Below, one piece after another: positions 16,225-24,447 of a DNA stretch of 64,000 bases. Source of the stretch: JAVBQL01 sp031549085. Its GTDB lineage: Bacteria; Spirochaetota; GWE2-31-10; MWDO01. Location of the stretch: NCBI GenBank assembly GCA_031549085.1, contig JAVBQL010000019.1, forward strand, positions 17,252-81,251, written 5' to 3'. A model generated the notes under the pieces. That model ran no database searches, was not told where the DNA came from, and saw only the letters and a program-made list of their open reading frames with translations. Both the position numbers and the translations under genes were made by a program. The first letter of the stretch is position 1; every line of letters starts with the position of its first letter.

Positions 16225-18075
16225 CTAATCAATTGCCTTAAGCAAATCTCCCTTTGAATAGATATCCCTTAAACAAACTGGTCGAGTAAAATCATCACTT
16301 TTAAACACAGCAAGAAATGGAATTGATTTCGTTCCAAGTTTATCCATCAAAGTATCCGCCTCATAGTTGTAGTTGGTGATATCAGCAGTAAGAAAAACAA
16401 TATCGTTATCATTGATTGTTTTAATAACCTTCTCATTTTGAAAAACCATCGACTCTACAAACTTGCAGTTTATGCACCAATCTGCACTAAAGTTTACAAT
16501 TACAGTCTTTCCATTCTCTATATTCTCTATTAGTTCTTCATAGCTATAGGTCTCTTTAATTATTTTCTCTTTGTTGCTATATTTCTCTGCCATAACAACA
16601 TATGATAAAAATAGACCAAGGAGAATAATAACAAAAAACATAATAATGGAGACAAATCTACTATTGTTAGATCTATTGATAGAACCAAAGTATCCATATT
16701 GAAAAAAAGCTATTGCAATAAATATTATAGAGAGTATGGTTGGAAGAACGAACTTATCCTCCATAACTGTCAAGAGAAAAAATATTGTGAATATTAGAAA
16801 GAAGCCCATTATTCTCTCAAAAACAATTGTCCACTCACCACTCTTTGGAATTATATTAACTATTTTTGGATTTATTAGAAATATTATATATGGAAGAGAA
16901 AAACCAAGCCCTATGGAGAGGAAGACCGAAAAAACGGTAACTATATTTTGTGAAAGCGTCCATACCAGAACCCCGCCAAGAAGTGGCCCACTGCATGGGG
17001 TTGCAAGAAGTGTTGCAAAGAGCCCTTTCAGAAATGAGTCCAAATATTGATTTCTATTTCTAACATATATATTTGGAGAATTTATATTCCAAACGCCAAA
17101 CATAGAGAGGCTTAATGCAAAGATAATCAGAATCATAACAATGAGAAATACACTATTCTGAAATAGCCCACCCCACTTTATGCCAAAGATAGCTATAAGG
17201 ATTGCCAGTGCAATAAAGCTTAAAAGAATCCCAGAAATAAAGAATATTATATTAAGTCTGAAGTTCTTTTTGTCATCATTGTTTTTTATAAGGCCAAGAA
17301 TCTTTAAGCCTATAACAGGCAAAACACAAGGCATAAAGTTAAGTATAAAGCCTGCAAGAAATCCAAGCAATATTGCAAACAGTATATTCCCAATAGCAAT
17401 ATTTTTTATATATACTGGAGAGAAGCTCTCATTAATTTCTGGAATCAAATCTGCTGATAGATCTTTAATAGCTGTCAACCCCAAGCTCTCTTTTGTCTCT
17501 CCAATTTCATCTACAACCTCTAACGATTTATAGTAGAGAGTTCTTATATCGTGGCTTCTAAGGATAGGCTGATTTGATGCTATAATTTCATAATCTATCT
17601 TTTTTGTGTATGAAGTGCATGAATCCTTGCTACAAATTAGAGCATCGAACTTAATAGTAAGTTTATATTTAGGAGGATTTTTAATATCTACTGAAATAGC
17701 AGCATCGCCATTTTCTACAACAAATGGAAGAAATATATAGGTCTCTCTCTCATATATATTGACACTATTTCCCTCAAAATCTTTATGCTTTTTTGGAGGC
17801 ATGTATCTTGCCGGTGCAACTGTCAATTCTTCATCTTTATAAGAGACAGATATTGATGTTGGTTTTCCAGTTACTCCGCCCAAAGGGTTTCCATAGATAT
17901 AGTACCCTTTTGGTATCAATACCCTTAAGGCTATAAAGCTGCTTTCACCCCTTATAACATCTACTGAAGCTCCAACAGGAGAGACCAAAAGTTTTGCCTC
18001 ACTATAGGCAAAGAGAGAGGTTAAACAAAATAAAAATATAAAAAATAATCTATTCAAAAATAATCTACTTTTCAA
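16225..18075 (-). CDS. dsbD: thiol:disulfide interchange protein DsbD-like
   Basis: 616 residues in three parts. After a signal peptide comes a periplasmic beta domain (RVLIPKGYYIYGNPLG; Cys pair in LICSKDSCTSY, residues about 150). A membrane domain of about eight helices carries the two redox Cys of the CcdA/DsbD core (LNFMPCVLPVIGLKILG and LLATPCSGPLLGG). The C-terminal thioredoxin domain has FSADWCINCKFVES (WCxxC). It carries electrons from cytoplasmic thioredoxin through the membrane to periplasmic disulphide partners. Monocistronic, with repeat islands on both sides. Confidence 0.93.
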   Translation of the reverse strand: MKSRLFLNRLFFIFLFCLTSLFAYSEAKLLVSPVGASVDVIRGESSFIALRVLIPKGYYIYGNPLGGVTGKPTSISVSYKDEELTVAPARYMPPKKHKDFEGNSVNIYERETYIFLPFVVENGDAAISVDIKNPPKYKLTIKFDALICSKDSCTSYTKKIDYEIIASNQPILRSHDIRTLYYKSLEVVDEIGETKESLGLTAIKDLSADLIPEINESFSPVYIKNIAIGNILFAILLGFLAGFILNFMPCVLPVIGLKILGLIKNNDDKKNFRLNIIFFISGILLSFIALAILIAIFGIKWGGLFQNSVFLIVMILIIFALSLSMFGVWNINSPNIYVRNRNQYLDSFLKGLFATLLATPCSGPLLGGVLVWTLSQNIVTVFSVFLSIGLGFSLPYIIFLINPKIVNIIPKSGEWTIVFERIMGFFLIFTIFFLLTVMEDKFVLPTILSIIFIAIAFFQYGYFGSINRSNNSRFVSIIMFFVIILLGLFLSYVVMAEKYSNKEKIIKETYSYEELIENIENGKTVIVNFSADWCINCKFVESMVFQNEKVIKTINDNDIVFLTADITNYNYEADTLMDKLGTKSIPFLAVFKSDDFTRPVCLRDIYSKGDLLKAID

Positions 18076-18090
18076 AAAAACCTCCTAAAA

Positions 18091-18156
18091 AGTTTTTTTA
18101 TTAGCCACACTCTTTTTGATAAATATTTTATATAAAAAAAAATATTACCTTTCTAA
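18091..18156 (-). repeat. AAAAAGGACGTGG-family repeat, copy 2 (diverged)
   Basis: The reverse strand reads TATCAAAAAGAGTGTGGCTA; the flanking A/T-rich part aligns with the copy at 19781-19836. Confidence 0.4.
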
Positions 18157-18243
18157 TTTTATGATAGAACAAGCTCTAACTCTTTCCCTTATTAAATCAA
18201 TAGGCTTATTGTAAGATATAAAAAACAAAGGTTTTTTATATCT

Positions 18244-18349
18244 GTTTCTTGTAGAGTATTTGGAGTATGTAACAAAGATTTTGTATATTTTTGCTTTCGC
18301 TAAAATCGAACAAAATCGACTTACATATTGCAGATACTCTACAAGAAAC
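18244..18349 (+). repeat. private-arm palindrome with conserved core, copy b
   Basis: Outer arms GTTTCTTGTAGAGTAT pair perfectly, then TATGTAA. The core is AACAAAGATTTTGTATAT with an inner TTTTGC-type stem and AACAAAATCGACTTA. The start of the outer arm is unrelated to the arms of copies a, d, e, g and j; the GTAGAGTATxTG part is shared with copy c. Confidence 0.8.
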
Positions 18350-18396
18350 AAAAAATCATCACCAATATCTATTTAGACAACAAGCTATATTCTTAA

Positions 18397-18431
18397 CTCC
18401 CCCTTTATGTAAAGGGGGCAGGGAGATTAGA
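18397..18431 (-). repeat. C/G-run hairpin repeat, copy 3
   Basis: CCCCCTTTA / TAAAGGGGG stem followed by CAGGGAGATTAGA. Located 29 bases beyond the 3' end of the SPFH gene at 18460. Confidence 0.7.
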
Positions 18432-18459
18432 TTTACAAAACCCTCTACATAAAATACTA

Positions 18460-19368
18460 CTATTTTTGTCCTTGGACAACCCCATAGTTATAGGGAACTG
18501 GCATATAGTTGTTGTTTGGAACATATTGACCATTCCACTTCTCAACTCTTTTCTCTTCAATTGCAAGCTTTCGCAACTCAAGTTCAAGCTGCATATTTCT
18601 GCTAATTGATTCGTTATATATCCTTATCGCCTCACCCTCAACCTTTTTTGCATCAGCTCTAAGAAGTGCAGATTGCTTCTCTCCCTCTGCGATTGCAATT
18701 GTTGCAAGCTTGTCAGCCTCCGCCTGCTTAACCTTCTTTTGTGCATCAAGCTCAGTTATCAAAAGCTCCTGCTCCTTCTGCTTTACCTCTTGAGCCTTAC
18801 GCATTGTCTCCTGAATCTGTTTGTCAAACTCATCTGACCAGTCGTAGTTTACCACTTTCAAATCTGTTAGCTCAACAGGATAGTCAGCAAGTCTGCCCTT
18901 TATAACATCAAAGGAGTCCTTCACAATTTTCTCTTGAGATATTGGAAGTTCAAATATAGTATATCTACCTATAACAATCTTAAAGCCCTCAGTAATAGCG
19001 TTTGAAACAAGGCTCTTCATCTTCTCCTCACCAAAGTCCTGCCACATATCTACAAGATCGTGAGCCTTATATTTGTAGAAAGCAATTATATCTGCTCCAA
19101 TTGTTTGATTGTCTTTTGTGATAGCTCCACCCTTGCCAACTTCTATATAGTAGTTTAATTGCAGAGGACGTATTGTTACCACCTCAATAGTTTGCACAAG
19201 TGGGATTTTGAAGTGCATGCCCGGCTCAAGAATTGTATCTGATATAGAGCCCAATGTGAATTTTAATCCCTTTGAGCTTGATGGAATAACAGTAATTGAT
19301 AGAGCAACCAGAGCTACAATTATTACAACTACTACTATTGTATAGATCATATTTTTGCTTACTTTCAT
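18460..19368 (-). CDS. SPFH/Band 7 (prohibitin-like) membrane protein
   Basis: 302 residues. One N-terminal membrane anchor (about residues 8-30) is followed by an SPFH domain (SSKGLKFTLGSISDTILEPG, VTIRPLQLNYYIEVG, KDNQTIGADIIAFYKY) and a helical Lys/Glu/Ala-rich segment (TMRKAQEVKQKEQELLITE ...). It ends with a Gln/Asn/Tyr-rich tail. It is likely an oligomeric membrane scaffold like prohibitin/HflK-C, and differs from the stomatin-type protein at 9-10 kb. Single gene between repeat islands. Confidence 0.85.
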   Translation of the reverse strand: MKVSKNMIYTIVVVVIIVALVALSITVIPSSSKGLKFTLGSISDTILEPGMHFKIPLVQTIEVVTIRPLQLNYYIEVGKGGAITKDNQTIGADIIAFYKYKAHDLVDMWQDFGEEKMKSLVSNAITEGFKIVIGRYTIFELPISQEKIVKDSFDVIKGRLADYPVELTDLKVVNYDWSDEFDKQIQETMRKAQEVKQKEQELLITELDAQKKVKQAEADKLATIAIAEGEKQSALLRADAKKVEGEAIRIYNESISRNMQLELELRKLAIEEKRVEKWNGQYVPNNNYMPVPYNYGVVQGQK

Positions 19369-19449
19369 TTCATTTTTTTCCTAATATTTATTTTTTTTTT
19401 AAATATAAATTCATAAATAGCTAATAACAAAAACTTTGTCCTATTTTTT

Positions 19450-19550
19450 GCTTACTAGAGTATCTGGGATGTGTAACAAAGATTTTGTATATTTTGCTTT
19501 CAGCAAAATCGAACAAAATCGACTTACATATTGCAGATACTCTAGTAAGC
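19450..19550 (+). repeat. private-arm palindrome with conserved core, copy c
   Basis: Arms GCTTACTAGAGTATCTG pair perfectly. The core is AACAAAGATTTTGTATATTT, a TTTTGC / GCAAAA inner stem and AACAAAATCGACTTA. Confidence 0.8.
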
Positions 19551-19589
19551 AGCAAAAAGTCATCATCAATACATATTTGGCTAACAAGT

Positions 19590-19695
19590 CCAGCTCATCG
19601 TTAAAAGCCGTTAAGATATATAACAAAGATTTTATCTCGTTATTACGCCAATAAAATCGACTTATATGTCTTAATGGCTTTTAACGATGAGCTGG
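19590..19695 (+). repeat. private-arm palindrome with conserved core, copy d
   Basis: Arms CCAGCTCATCGTTAAAAGCC pair perfectly, then GTTAAGA/ATTAAGA and ATATAA. The core loop is the same as in copy a (CTCGTTATTACGCCA). Confidence 0.8.
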
Positions 19696-19749
19696 TTTCG
19701 GCTCTCTTTATTAACCTATTATTACTTTAATCAATATTTCCAATAATCC

Positions 19750-19785
19750 TTAACCACCCCCTTTTTGAAAAGGGCTTTTTCTTTC
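19750..19785 (-). repeat. C/G-run hairpin repeat, copy 4 (diverged)
   Basis: TAACCACCCCCTTTTTGAAAAGGG. The GGGGATTAG part of the unit is displaced to 19842, as if the AAAAAGGACGTGG-family repeat had inserted into it. Confidence 0.45.
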
Positions 19786-19836
19786 CACGTCCTTTTTAAC
19801 AAATATTTTGTATAAAAAGAATATTATCTTTCTAAC
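19781..19836 (-). repeat. AAAAAGGACGTGG repeat, copy 3
   Basis: The reverse strand reads TTAGAAAGATAATATT ... GTTAAAAAGGACGTGG. It aligns with the copies at 14265 (+) and 18091 (-). Confidence 0.5.
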
Positions 19837-19881
19837 CTTGAGGGGATTAGTAAAAAAAACTCCTCCACACCCACATTTTTT

Positions 19882-20763
19882 TTATATTTTATATTTCTCT
19901 TTTAATTCCTTTAAAATAGAGACACTTGCACTTGACGCCTCACAAATAGGCAGTCTAAAGACACTCTTAATTTTGCCCATCATATATAGAAGAGTCTTTG
20001 CTGGGATTGGATTTGTCTCTATAAAAAGCTTGATAAACATCTCATCAAGCTGATAGTGCTCATCTCTCATCTTATCAAACTGACCATTAAGTCCAAGATT
20101 TACAAAATCGACTACTCTCTTTGGAATAACATTTGAAGCAACAGATATTACTCCATCTCCACCAATCGCCATAAGCGGAAGTGTCAGCCTGTCATCGCCT
20201 GAAAGAACAGCAAAATCTCTCTTTATTTTTTTAGTTGTCTTAATAACGTCCATCATTTGAGTGATAGAGCCTGATGCCTCTTTAACACCAACTATATTAT
20301 CAATCTCTGCAAGTTTTGCTAGAGTTGAGGTCTCAAGGTTTATCCCAGTACGCCCCTGTATATTGTAGACAACAATAGGGATATCACACTTTTCAGCTAT
20401 TGTTTTAAAGTGACGGTATAGGCCCTCTTGAGTAGGTTTATTGTAGTATGGCACAACTTGAAGAGATGAGTTTGCACCAACCTTTTTGGCAAAGTTGGTC
20501 ATCTCAATTGCTTCGTCTGTGGAGTTTGAGCCGGTACCTGCCATAACATGAAGCCTGCCCTTTGCTTGTTCGACAGCTATCTCGATTAGACGATCATGCT
20601 CTCTATATGAGAGAGTTGGAGATTCACCAGTAGTACCGCAAGGAACAATACCAGTTACCCCTCCCTTTACCTGCTCCTCTATTAAGTTTCGAAATGAGCT
20701 CTCATCGATAGAACCATCACTGTTAAATGGTGTTACCAATGCTGTAAAAGTACCTCTTAACAT
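19882..20763 (-). CDS. dapA: 4-hydroxy-tetrahydrodipicolinate synthase
   Basis: 293 residues, usual length. TIM-barrel aldolase of lysine/diaminopimelate synthesis, condensing pyruvate with aspartate semialdehyde. Motifs: GTTGESPTLSYREHDRLIE (substrate Thr pair), VVPYYNKPTQEGLYRHF (catalytic Tyr), the Schiff-base Lys in IVGVKEASGSI, and GDDRLTLPLMAIGGDGVISV. ATG 20763 follows AAGGG. Monocistronic; no other dap gene is close. Confidence 0.95.
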   Translation of the reverse strand: MLRGTFTALVTPFNSDGSIDESSFRNLIEEQVKGGVTGIVPCGTTGESPTLSYREHDRLIEIAVEQAKGRLHVMAGTGSNSTDEAIEMTNFAKKVGANSSLQVVPYYNKPTQEGLYRHFKTIAEKCDIPIVVYNIQGRTGINLETSTLAKLAEIDNIVGVKEASGSITQMMDVIKTTKKIKRDFAVLSGDDRLTLPLMAIGGDGVISVASNVIPKRVVDFVNLGLNGQFDKMRDEHYQLDEMFIKLFIETNPIPAKTLLYMMGKIKSVFRLPICEASSASVSILKELKEKYKI

Positions 20764-20969
20764 AGCTTTACCCTTATAAAATAATTTTTTATTGCTTATA
20801 TCTAACTATTAAATAAAAATAGTTAATTTGTCAAAATTTTTATTATGGTTATTATGATTTATTTTATTCTCTTTAATTTTGTTATCTTTGAAAGGGAGTA
20901 TGAGTAGTGTTAGGGATAGTTTTTTTTAAAAAAAATGTTCCACTACTTAACATAGTGGGAGTACTCAAT

Positions 20970-21884
20970 CTACAAAGGACGAACTTTCATTAGGTTGTAA
21001 TAAAACTCATGTTTGAAAACCCCATACCTCATTGATATCAACCACAAATAGTCCTCATCAATAGCAAGATCCACAACCTCACCAATTTTCAAATATTCGA
21101 CAGTAATATTTTTTAGTTCTGGACGAATAATTTTAATTTCCCCATTGGAATACTCATATGTATGTTTATGTAAATGAGTAGTACTATATTCATCATAGTT
21201 TAATGGGATTTCCCATACAGTATCACCATAAAATTTATTAATATGAACAGTTGAAAAAGAGGTAGATATATTATCAATGGTATATATATAGCTATCAGTT
21301 GTAGAGTCATATGTGTACTCTACAATTTTACTACCCATGTATATCATAATTCTATCTGTTACCCTGTTATAGTCAATAATGGTACTCTTAATATTATCAA
21401 ATGTTATTAATCTCTTATTACCTCCATCTAAGTCCATCTGCAAGTATCTTCTGGTAGTTTCTGGAATATCTACTCTTTTTTCAATAGTAAAAAAAAAGAT
21501 TGATACAACTATTTTTTCATCATGCACTAATATTTTATAGTTTCTATCAAAATTACGATATCTATAGAGACTCATATCAACAGAGAGATCAACTACTGGA
21601 TCTATTGCAATTCTGTTTTGTAATTTTAACTTCTCATCAAAAACACGCACTGTTTTTTGATCATATATATAAAAAAGATCATTATACTTTGATATTGATG
21701 GATAGAATGAGTCGCTAGATGTATCCAATGCAACTCCACCACTAAACAGAACCTCCACCCCAGCTTTTAGTGGGTCATATTCATACTCAGAGGGTGGTGG
21801 ACACGTAGCCCAGATATCCCCACAGCTTATTAATAGAGATAGAACAGCAATACTTAAAGTAAAACAGGTAATTATTCTTTTCAT
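20970..21884 (-). CDS. hypothetical lipoprotein
   Basis: 304 residues. The signal peptide (MKRIITCFTLSIAVLSLLIS) leads to a lipobox Cys in LLISCG. The mature protein has repeated short strands with D/N-x-Y and YxY patterns (YNDLFYIYDQKTVRVFDEK, TDRIMIYMGSKIVEYTYDS, YLWLISMRYG) that look like blades of a beta-propeller, suggesting a small extracytoplasmic propeller. No family is recognised. It stands alone between dapA and alaS; a CCACTA / TAGTGG hairpin downstream at 20942-20960 may end it. Confidence 0.55.
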   Translation of the reverse strand: MKRIITCFTLSIAVLSLLISCGDIWATCPPPSEYEYDPLKAGVEVLFSGGVALDTSSDSFYPSISKYNDLFYIYDQKTVRVFDEKLKLQNRIAIDPVVDLSVDMSLYRYRNFDRNYKILVHDEKIVVSIFFFTIEKRVDIPETTRRYLQMDLDGGNKRLITFDNIKSTIIDYNRVTDRIMIYMGSKIVEYTYDSTTDSYIYTIDNISTSFSTVHINKFYGDTVWEIPLNYDEYSTTHLHKHTYEYSNGEIKIIRPELKNITVEYLKIGEVVDLAIDEDYLWLISMRYGVFKHEFYYNLMKVRPL

Positions 21885-21943
21885 AACAGTCTTCCTTACT
21901 AAACACTAGAGAGTACAACCAGTCCTGCAATTACAAAACAGCC

Positions 21944-23725
21944 TTAATCCAAAATCGCCTTTATTCTTCTCACTCCTGCAGAGGAGGATTGCTCTTTCAC
22001 TATCTTAAAGTGGTGAAGCTCACTTGTGTTATTCACATGTGGACCGCCGCAAACTTCAATACTAAAGTCACCAATGGTATACATCTTAACCTTCTCATCA
22101 TATTTTCCAGTGAATAGAGCTATTGCCCCTCGCTTCTTCGCCTCATCAAGGGTCACAATCTCCATAGTAATAGGAATAGCCCTTTTTATCTGCTCGTTTA
22201 CCAACTCTTCAACTTTTTTAAGGTCTGCATCATCAATTTTATCAGGGTGAGTAAAGTCGAACCTAAGCCTTGTTGCATCAATGTTTGAACCCTTTTGAGC
22301 AACATGGTCTCCTAATATTTTTTTCAATGCTGTATGCAAAAGATGTGTCGCCGTATGAAGTCTTGTTGTCGCCTCACTATGATCAGCCAAACCGCCCTTA
22401 AAGCTATCAGTTTGTGCCTGCTGAGAGAGAGCCTTATGCTTTTCAAAAGCCTCATTAAAGCCAGCCTCATCAACAGAGAGCCCATTTTCAGCCGCCACCT
22501 CTTTTGTAAACTCCAGTGGGAAGCCATAAGTATCATATAGTCTAAATGCCACACGCCCAGAGATCATTGTTTGATTATTCTCTTTAAGCTTTGGCATAAT
22601 TTTCTCAAGCTCTTTCAAGCCGCTCTCGATTGTCTCCTCAAACTTTTTCTCCTCTCTAGTTAGCTCTTCATATATTTTAGATTCGTTTGTTTTTAACTCT
22701 GGATAGAACTCAGCCATCAAATCGACAACAATCTTTGCAATCTTAGCAAGGAATAGCTCATTTATTGAGAGCTGCTTTCCATAGCGGATAGCACGGCGAA
22801 TCAATCTTCGAAGAACATAGCCAGCTCCAACATTTGAGGGGGCAATCCCCCTCTCATCACCAATTATAAAAACTGATGTCCTAATATGGTCAGCAACTAT
22901 CCTCATAGCTTTTGTGATAGCTGCACTCTCGCCATACTTTTTTCCAGATATCTCCTCAATCTTTGCGATTATTGGGGTAAAGCTCTCCGTCTCATAGACA
23001 GTCTCTTTGCCTGTCAGCATAGCAACTGTACGCTCAATTCCCATGCCTGTATCAACATTTTTTTGGGAGAGCGGTGTATAGCTCCCATCTTTATTTTTAT
23101 TATACTGCATAAAGACATCGTTCCATATCTCGATATACTTACCGCAATGGCAGCCCGGTGAACAGTCAGCCCCACAAGCCGTTAACCCTGTATCAATAAA
23201 CATCTCTGTGTCTGGCCCACAAGGTCCAGTGAGTCCAGCAGGTCCCCACCAGTTGTCCTTCTTTGGCTTGTAGTATATATGAGAATCCTCAACACCAAGA
23301 GACTTCCAAATAGCAGCCGACTCATCATCACGAGGAGCATCACTGTCCCCCTCAAAGACGGTTATATATATCTGATCTTTTTTAAAGCCAAGCTCTTTTA
23401 TTAGAAACTCAAAGGAGTACTCAATTGCCTCTTTTTTAAAGTAGTCTCCGATTGACCAGTTTCCAAGCATCTCAAAAAAGGTCAAGTGAGATGAGTCTCC
23501 AACCTCATCAATATCTCCAGTACGTATACACTTTTGATAGTCAACAAGCCTCTTCCCTTGTGGGTGCGGTTCTCCCAAAAGGTATGGAACAAGCGGGTGC
23601 ATTCCTGCTGTTGTAAAGAGAACAGTCGGGTCGTTTTCAGGTATTAATGAGGCATATTTAATTTCGCTATGCCCCTTTGATTTGAAAAAATCTATATATT
23701 TCTTTCGTAAAATTCTAAAATCCAT
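21944..23725 (-). CDS. alaS: alanyl-tRNA synthetase, short form without C-Ala domain
   Basis: 593 residues, against about 870 for most bacteria. The class II catalytic core (ENDPTVLFTTAGMHPLVPYL; HLTFFEMLGNWSIGDYFK) and the tRNA-recognition helices are present. The editing domain zinc ligands are kept: LHTATHLLHTAL (HxxxH) and VCGGPHVNNTSEL (CxxxH). It ends right after the editing domain. Spirochaete AlaS proteins are known for this truncation. A Cys-rich insertion (CGADCSPGCHCGKY, about residue 187) replaces the usual sequence. ATG 23725 follows GGAG. Stop and start context are intact, so the short length is not due to a frameshift within the window. Confidence 0.95.
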   Translation of the reverse strand: MDFRILRKKYIDFFKSKGHSEIKYASLIPENDPTVLFTTAGMHPLVPYLLGEPHPQGKRLVDYQKCIRTGDIDEVGDSSHLTFFEMLGNWSIGDYFKKEAIEYSFEFLIKELGFKKDQIYITVFEGDSDAPRDDESAAIWKSLGVEDSHIYYKPKKDNWWGPAGLTGPCGPDTEMFIDTGLTACGADCSPGCHCGKYIEIWNDVFMQYNKNKDGSYTPLSQKNVDTGMGIERTVAMLTGKETVYETESFTPIIAKIEEISGKKYGESAAITKAMRIVADHIRTSVFIIGDERGIAPSNVGAGYVLRRLIRRAIRYGKQLSINELFLAKIAKIVVDLMAEFYPELKTNESKIYEELTREEKKFEETIESGLKELEKIMPKLKENNQTMISGRVAFRLYDTYGFPLEFTKEVAAENGLSVDEAGFNEAFEKHKALSQQAQTDSFKGGLADHSEATTRLHTATHLLHTALKKILGDHVAQKGSNIDATRLRFDFTHPDKIDDADLKKVEELVNEQIKRAIPITMEIVTLDEAKKRGAIALFTGKYDEKVKMYTIGDFSIEVCGGPHVNNTSELHHFKIVKEQSSSAGVRRIKAILD

Positions 23726-23829
23726 AATATCTCCAAAATATCATTTAAACAGCTTTTTATCATAAAATATTATAATAGTATATAACAAATTATAAGCAAA
23801 AATTGAAACAAAATCTCTATTTTTTTTTT

Positions 23830-23938
23830 GATGTAGAATAGTAAGATATACATAACAAAGATTTTTGTATTCATTTTGAAAAAATGACCAACAAAAATCG
23901 ACTTATGTGTACCATACTATTCTACATCTGTTCGACAA
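23830..23938 (+). repeat. private-arm palindrome with conserved core, copy e
   Basis: Arms GATGTAGAATAGTA pair perfectly, then ACATAA. The core is AACAAAGATTTTTGTAT ... ACAAAAATCGACTTA. Confidence 0.8.
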
Positions 23939-23975
23939 AATTGAGTGATACTGCATATATAAAGATTGAAAATAA

Positions 23976-24052
23976 GATACAGTACAACAAAGATTTTGTA
24001 TATTTTGCGAAAGCAAAATCGAACAAAATTGGCTTATCTACTCTGTTATCTG
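23976..24052 (+). repeat. private-arm palindrome, copy f (eroded arms)
   Basis: The core is nearly intact (AACAAAGATTTTGTATATTT, TTTTGC-GAAA-GCAAAA, AACAAAATTGGCTTA), but the arms pair poorly (GATACAG against GATAACAG). Confidence 0.65.
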
Positions 24053-24130
24053 TAAGGTATAATAAAATCGATTAAAATATCTCATCCATAACCACAAAAC
24101 CAATAAAAGCGACTTATATTGTGAAGTTAA

Positions 24131-24214
24131 AAGATGGGTGATACAATAGCATAACAAAGATTTTATATTGCTTGCACGAATAAAATCGACTTATGCTATT
24201 GTATCACCCATCTT
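24131..24214 (+). repeat. private-arm palindrome with conserved core, copy g
   Basis: The clearest copy: 23-base arms beginning AAGATGGGTGATACAATAGC pair without mismatch on both sides of AACAAAGATTTTAT ... ATAAAATCGACTTA. Confidence 0.85.
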
Positions 24215-24231
24215 GTTTTTTTATCTCTTAA

Positions 24232-24277
24232 ACTCCCTGCCCTTATGTTAAGGGCGGGGATGGGGGTGGGTTAGAAT
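24232..24277 (-). repeat. C/G-run hairpin repeat, copy 5 (diverged)
   Basis: TGCCCTTA-TGT-TAAGGGCG stem followed by GGGATGGGGGTGGGTTAGAA. The only copy not at a gene 3' end. Confidence 0.6.
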
Positions 24278-24447
24278 AAAAAACTTTCCTTCTCCCCTCT
24301 AAAGACAACAAAATCTCTACTTTTTTTTAAAAAAGATTGTTTATAATGAAAAAGTTTGCTATTATAAAAATGTAAATTTAAGTTGTTTTAATCAATTTTT
24401 AAACTTCTTTTGTGACAAAAAACTTAAAACTATAAGGATAACCATTA

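Larger units (their letters stand above)
18076..18459. other. repeat-containing intergenic island (dsbD-SPFH)
   Basis: It contains an AAAAAGGACGTGG-family copy (18091-18156, reverse), a palindrome with conserved core (18244-18349) and a C/G-run hairpin (18397-18431). No gene seen. Confidence 0.6.
19369..19881. other. repeat-containing intergenic island (SPFH-dapA)
   Basis: Two full palindromes of the conserved-core family lie 39 bases apart (19450-19550 and 19590-19695). A diverged C/G-run hairpin (about 19750-19785) and an AAAAAGGACGTGG-family copy (19781-19836) follow. A GGGGATTAG remnant lies at 19842-19850. No gene seen. Confidence 0.6.
23726..24447. other. repeat-containing intergenic island (alaS-ctpA, divergent)
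   Basis: 722 bases between divergent genes. It holds palindromes e (23830-23938), f (23976-24052, eroded) and g (24131-24214), an eroded right half of another (about 24060-24117, AATAAAAGCGACTTATATTG) and a C/G-run hairpin (24232-24277). The final 170 bases are AT-rich and probably hold the ctpA promoter. No gene seen. Confidence 0.6.

Noticed and set aside
21944..23725. AlaS as a truncated pseudogene
   Set aside because: Start, editing-site zinc ligands and stop are intact, and short AlaS without C-Ala is normal in spirochaetes.
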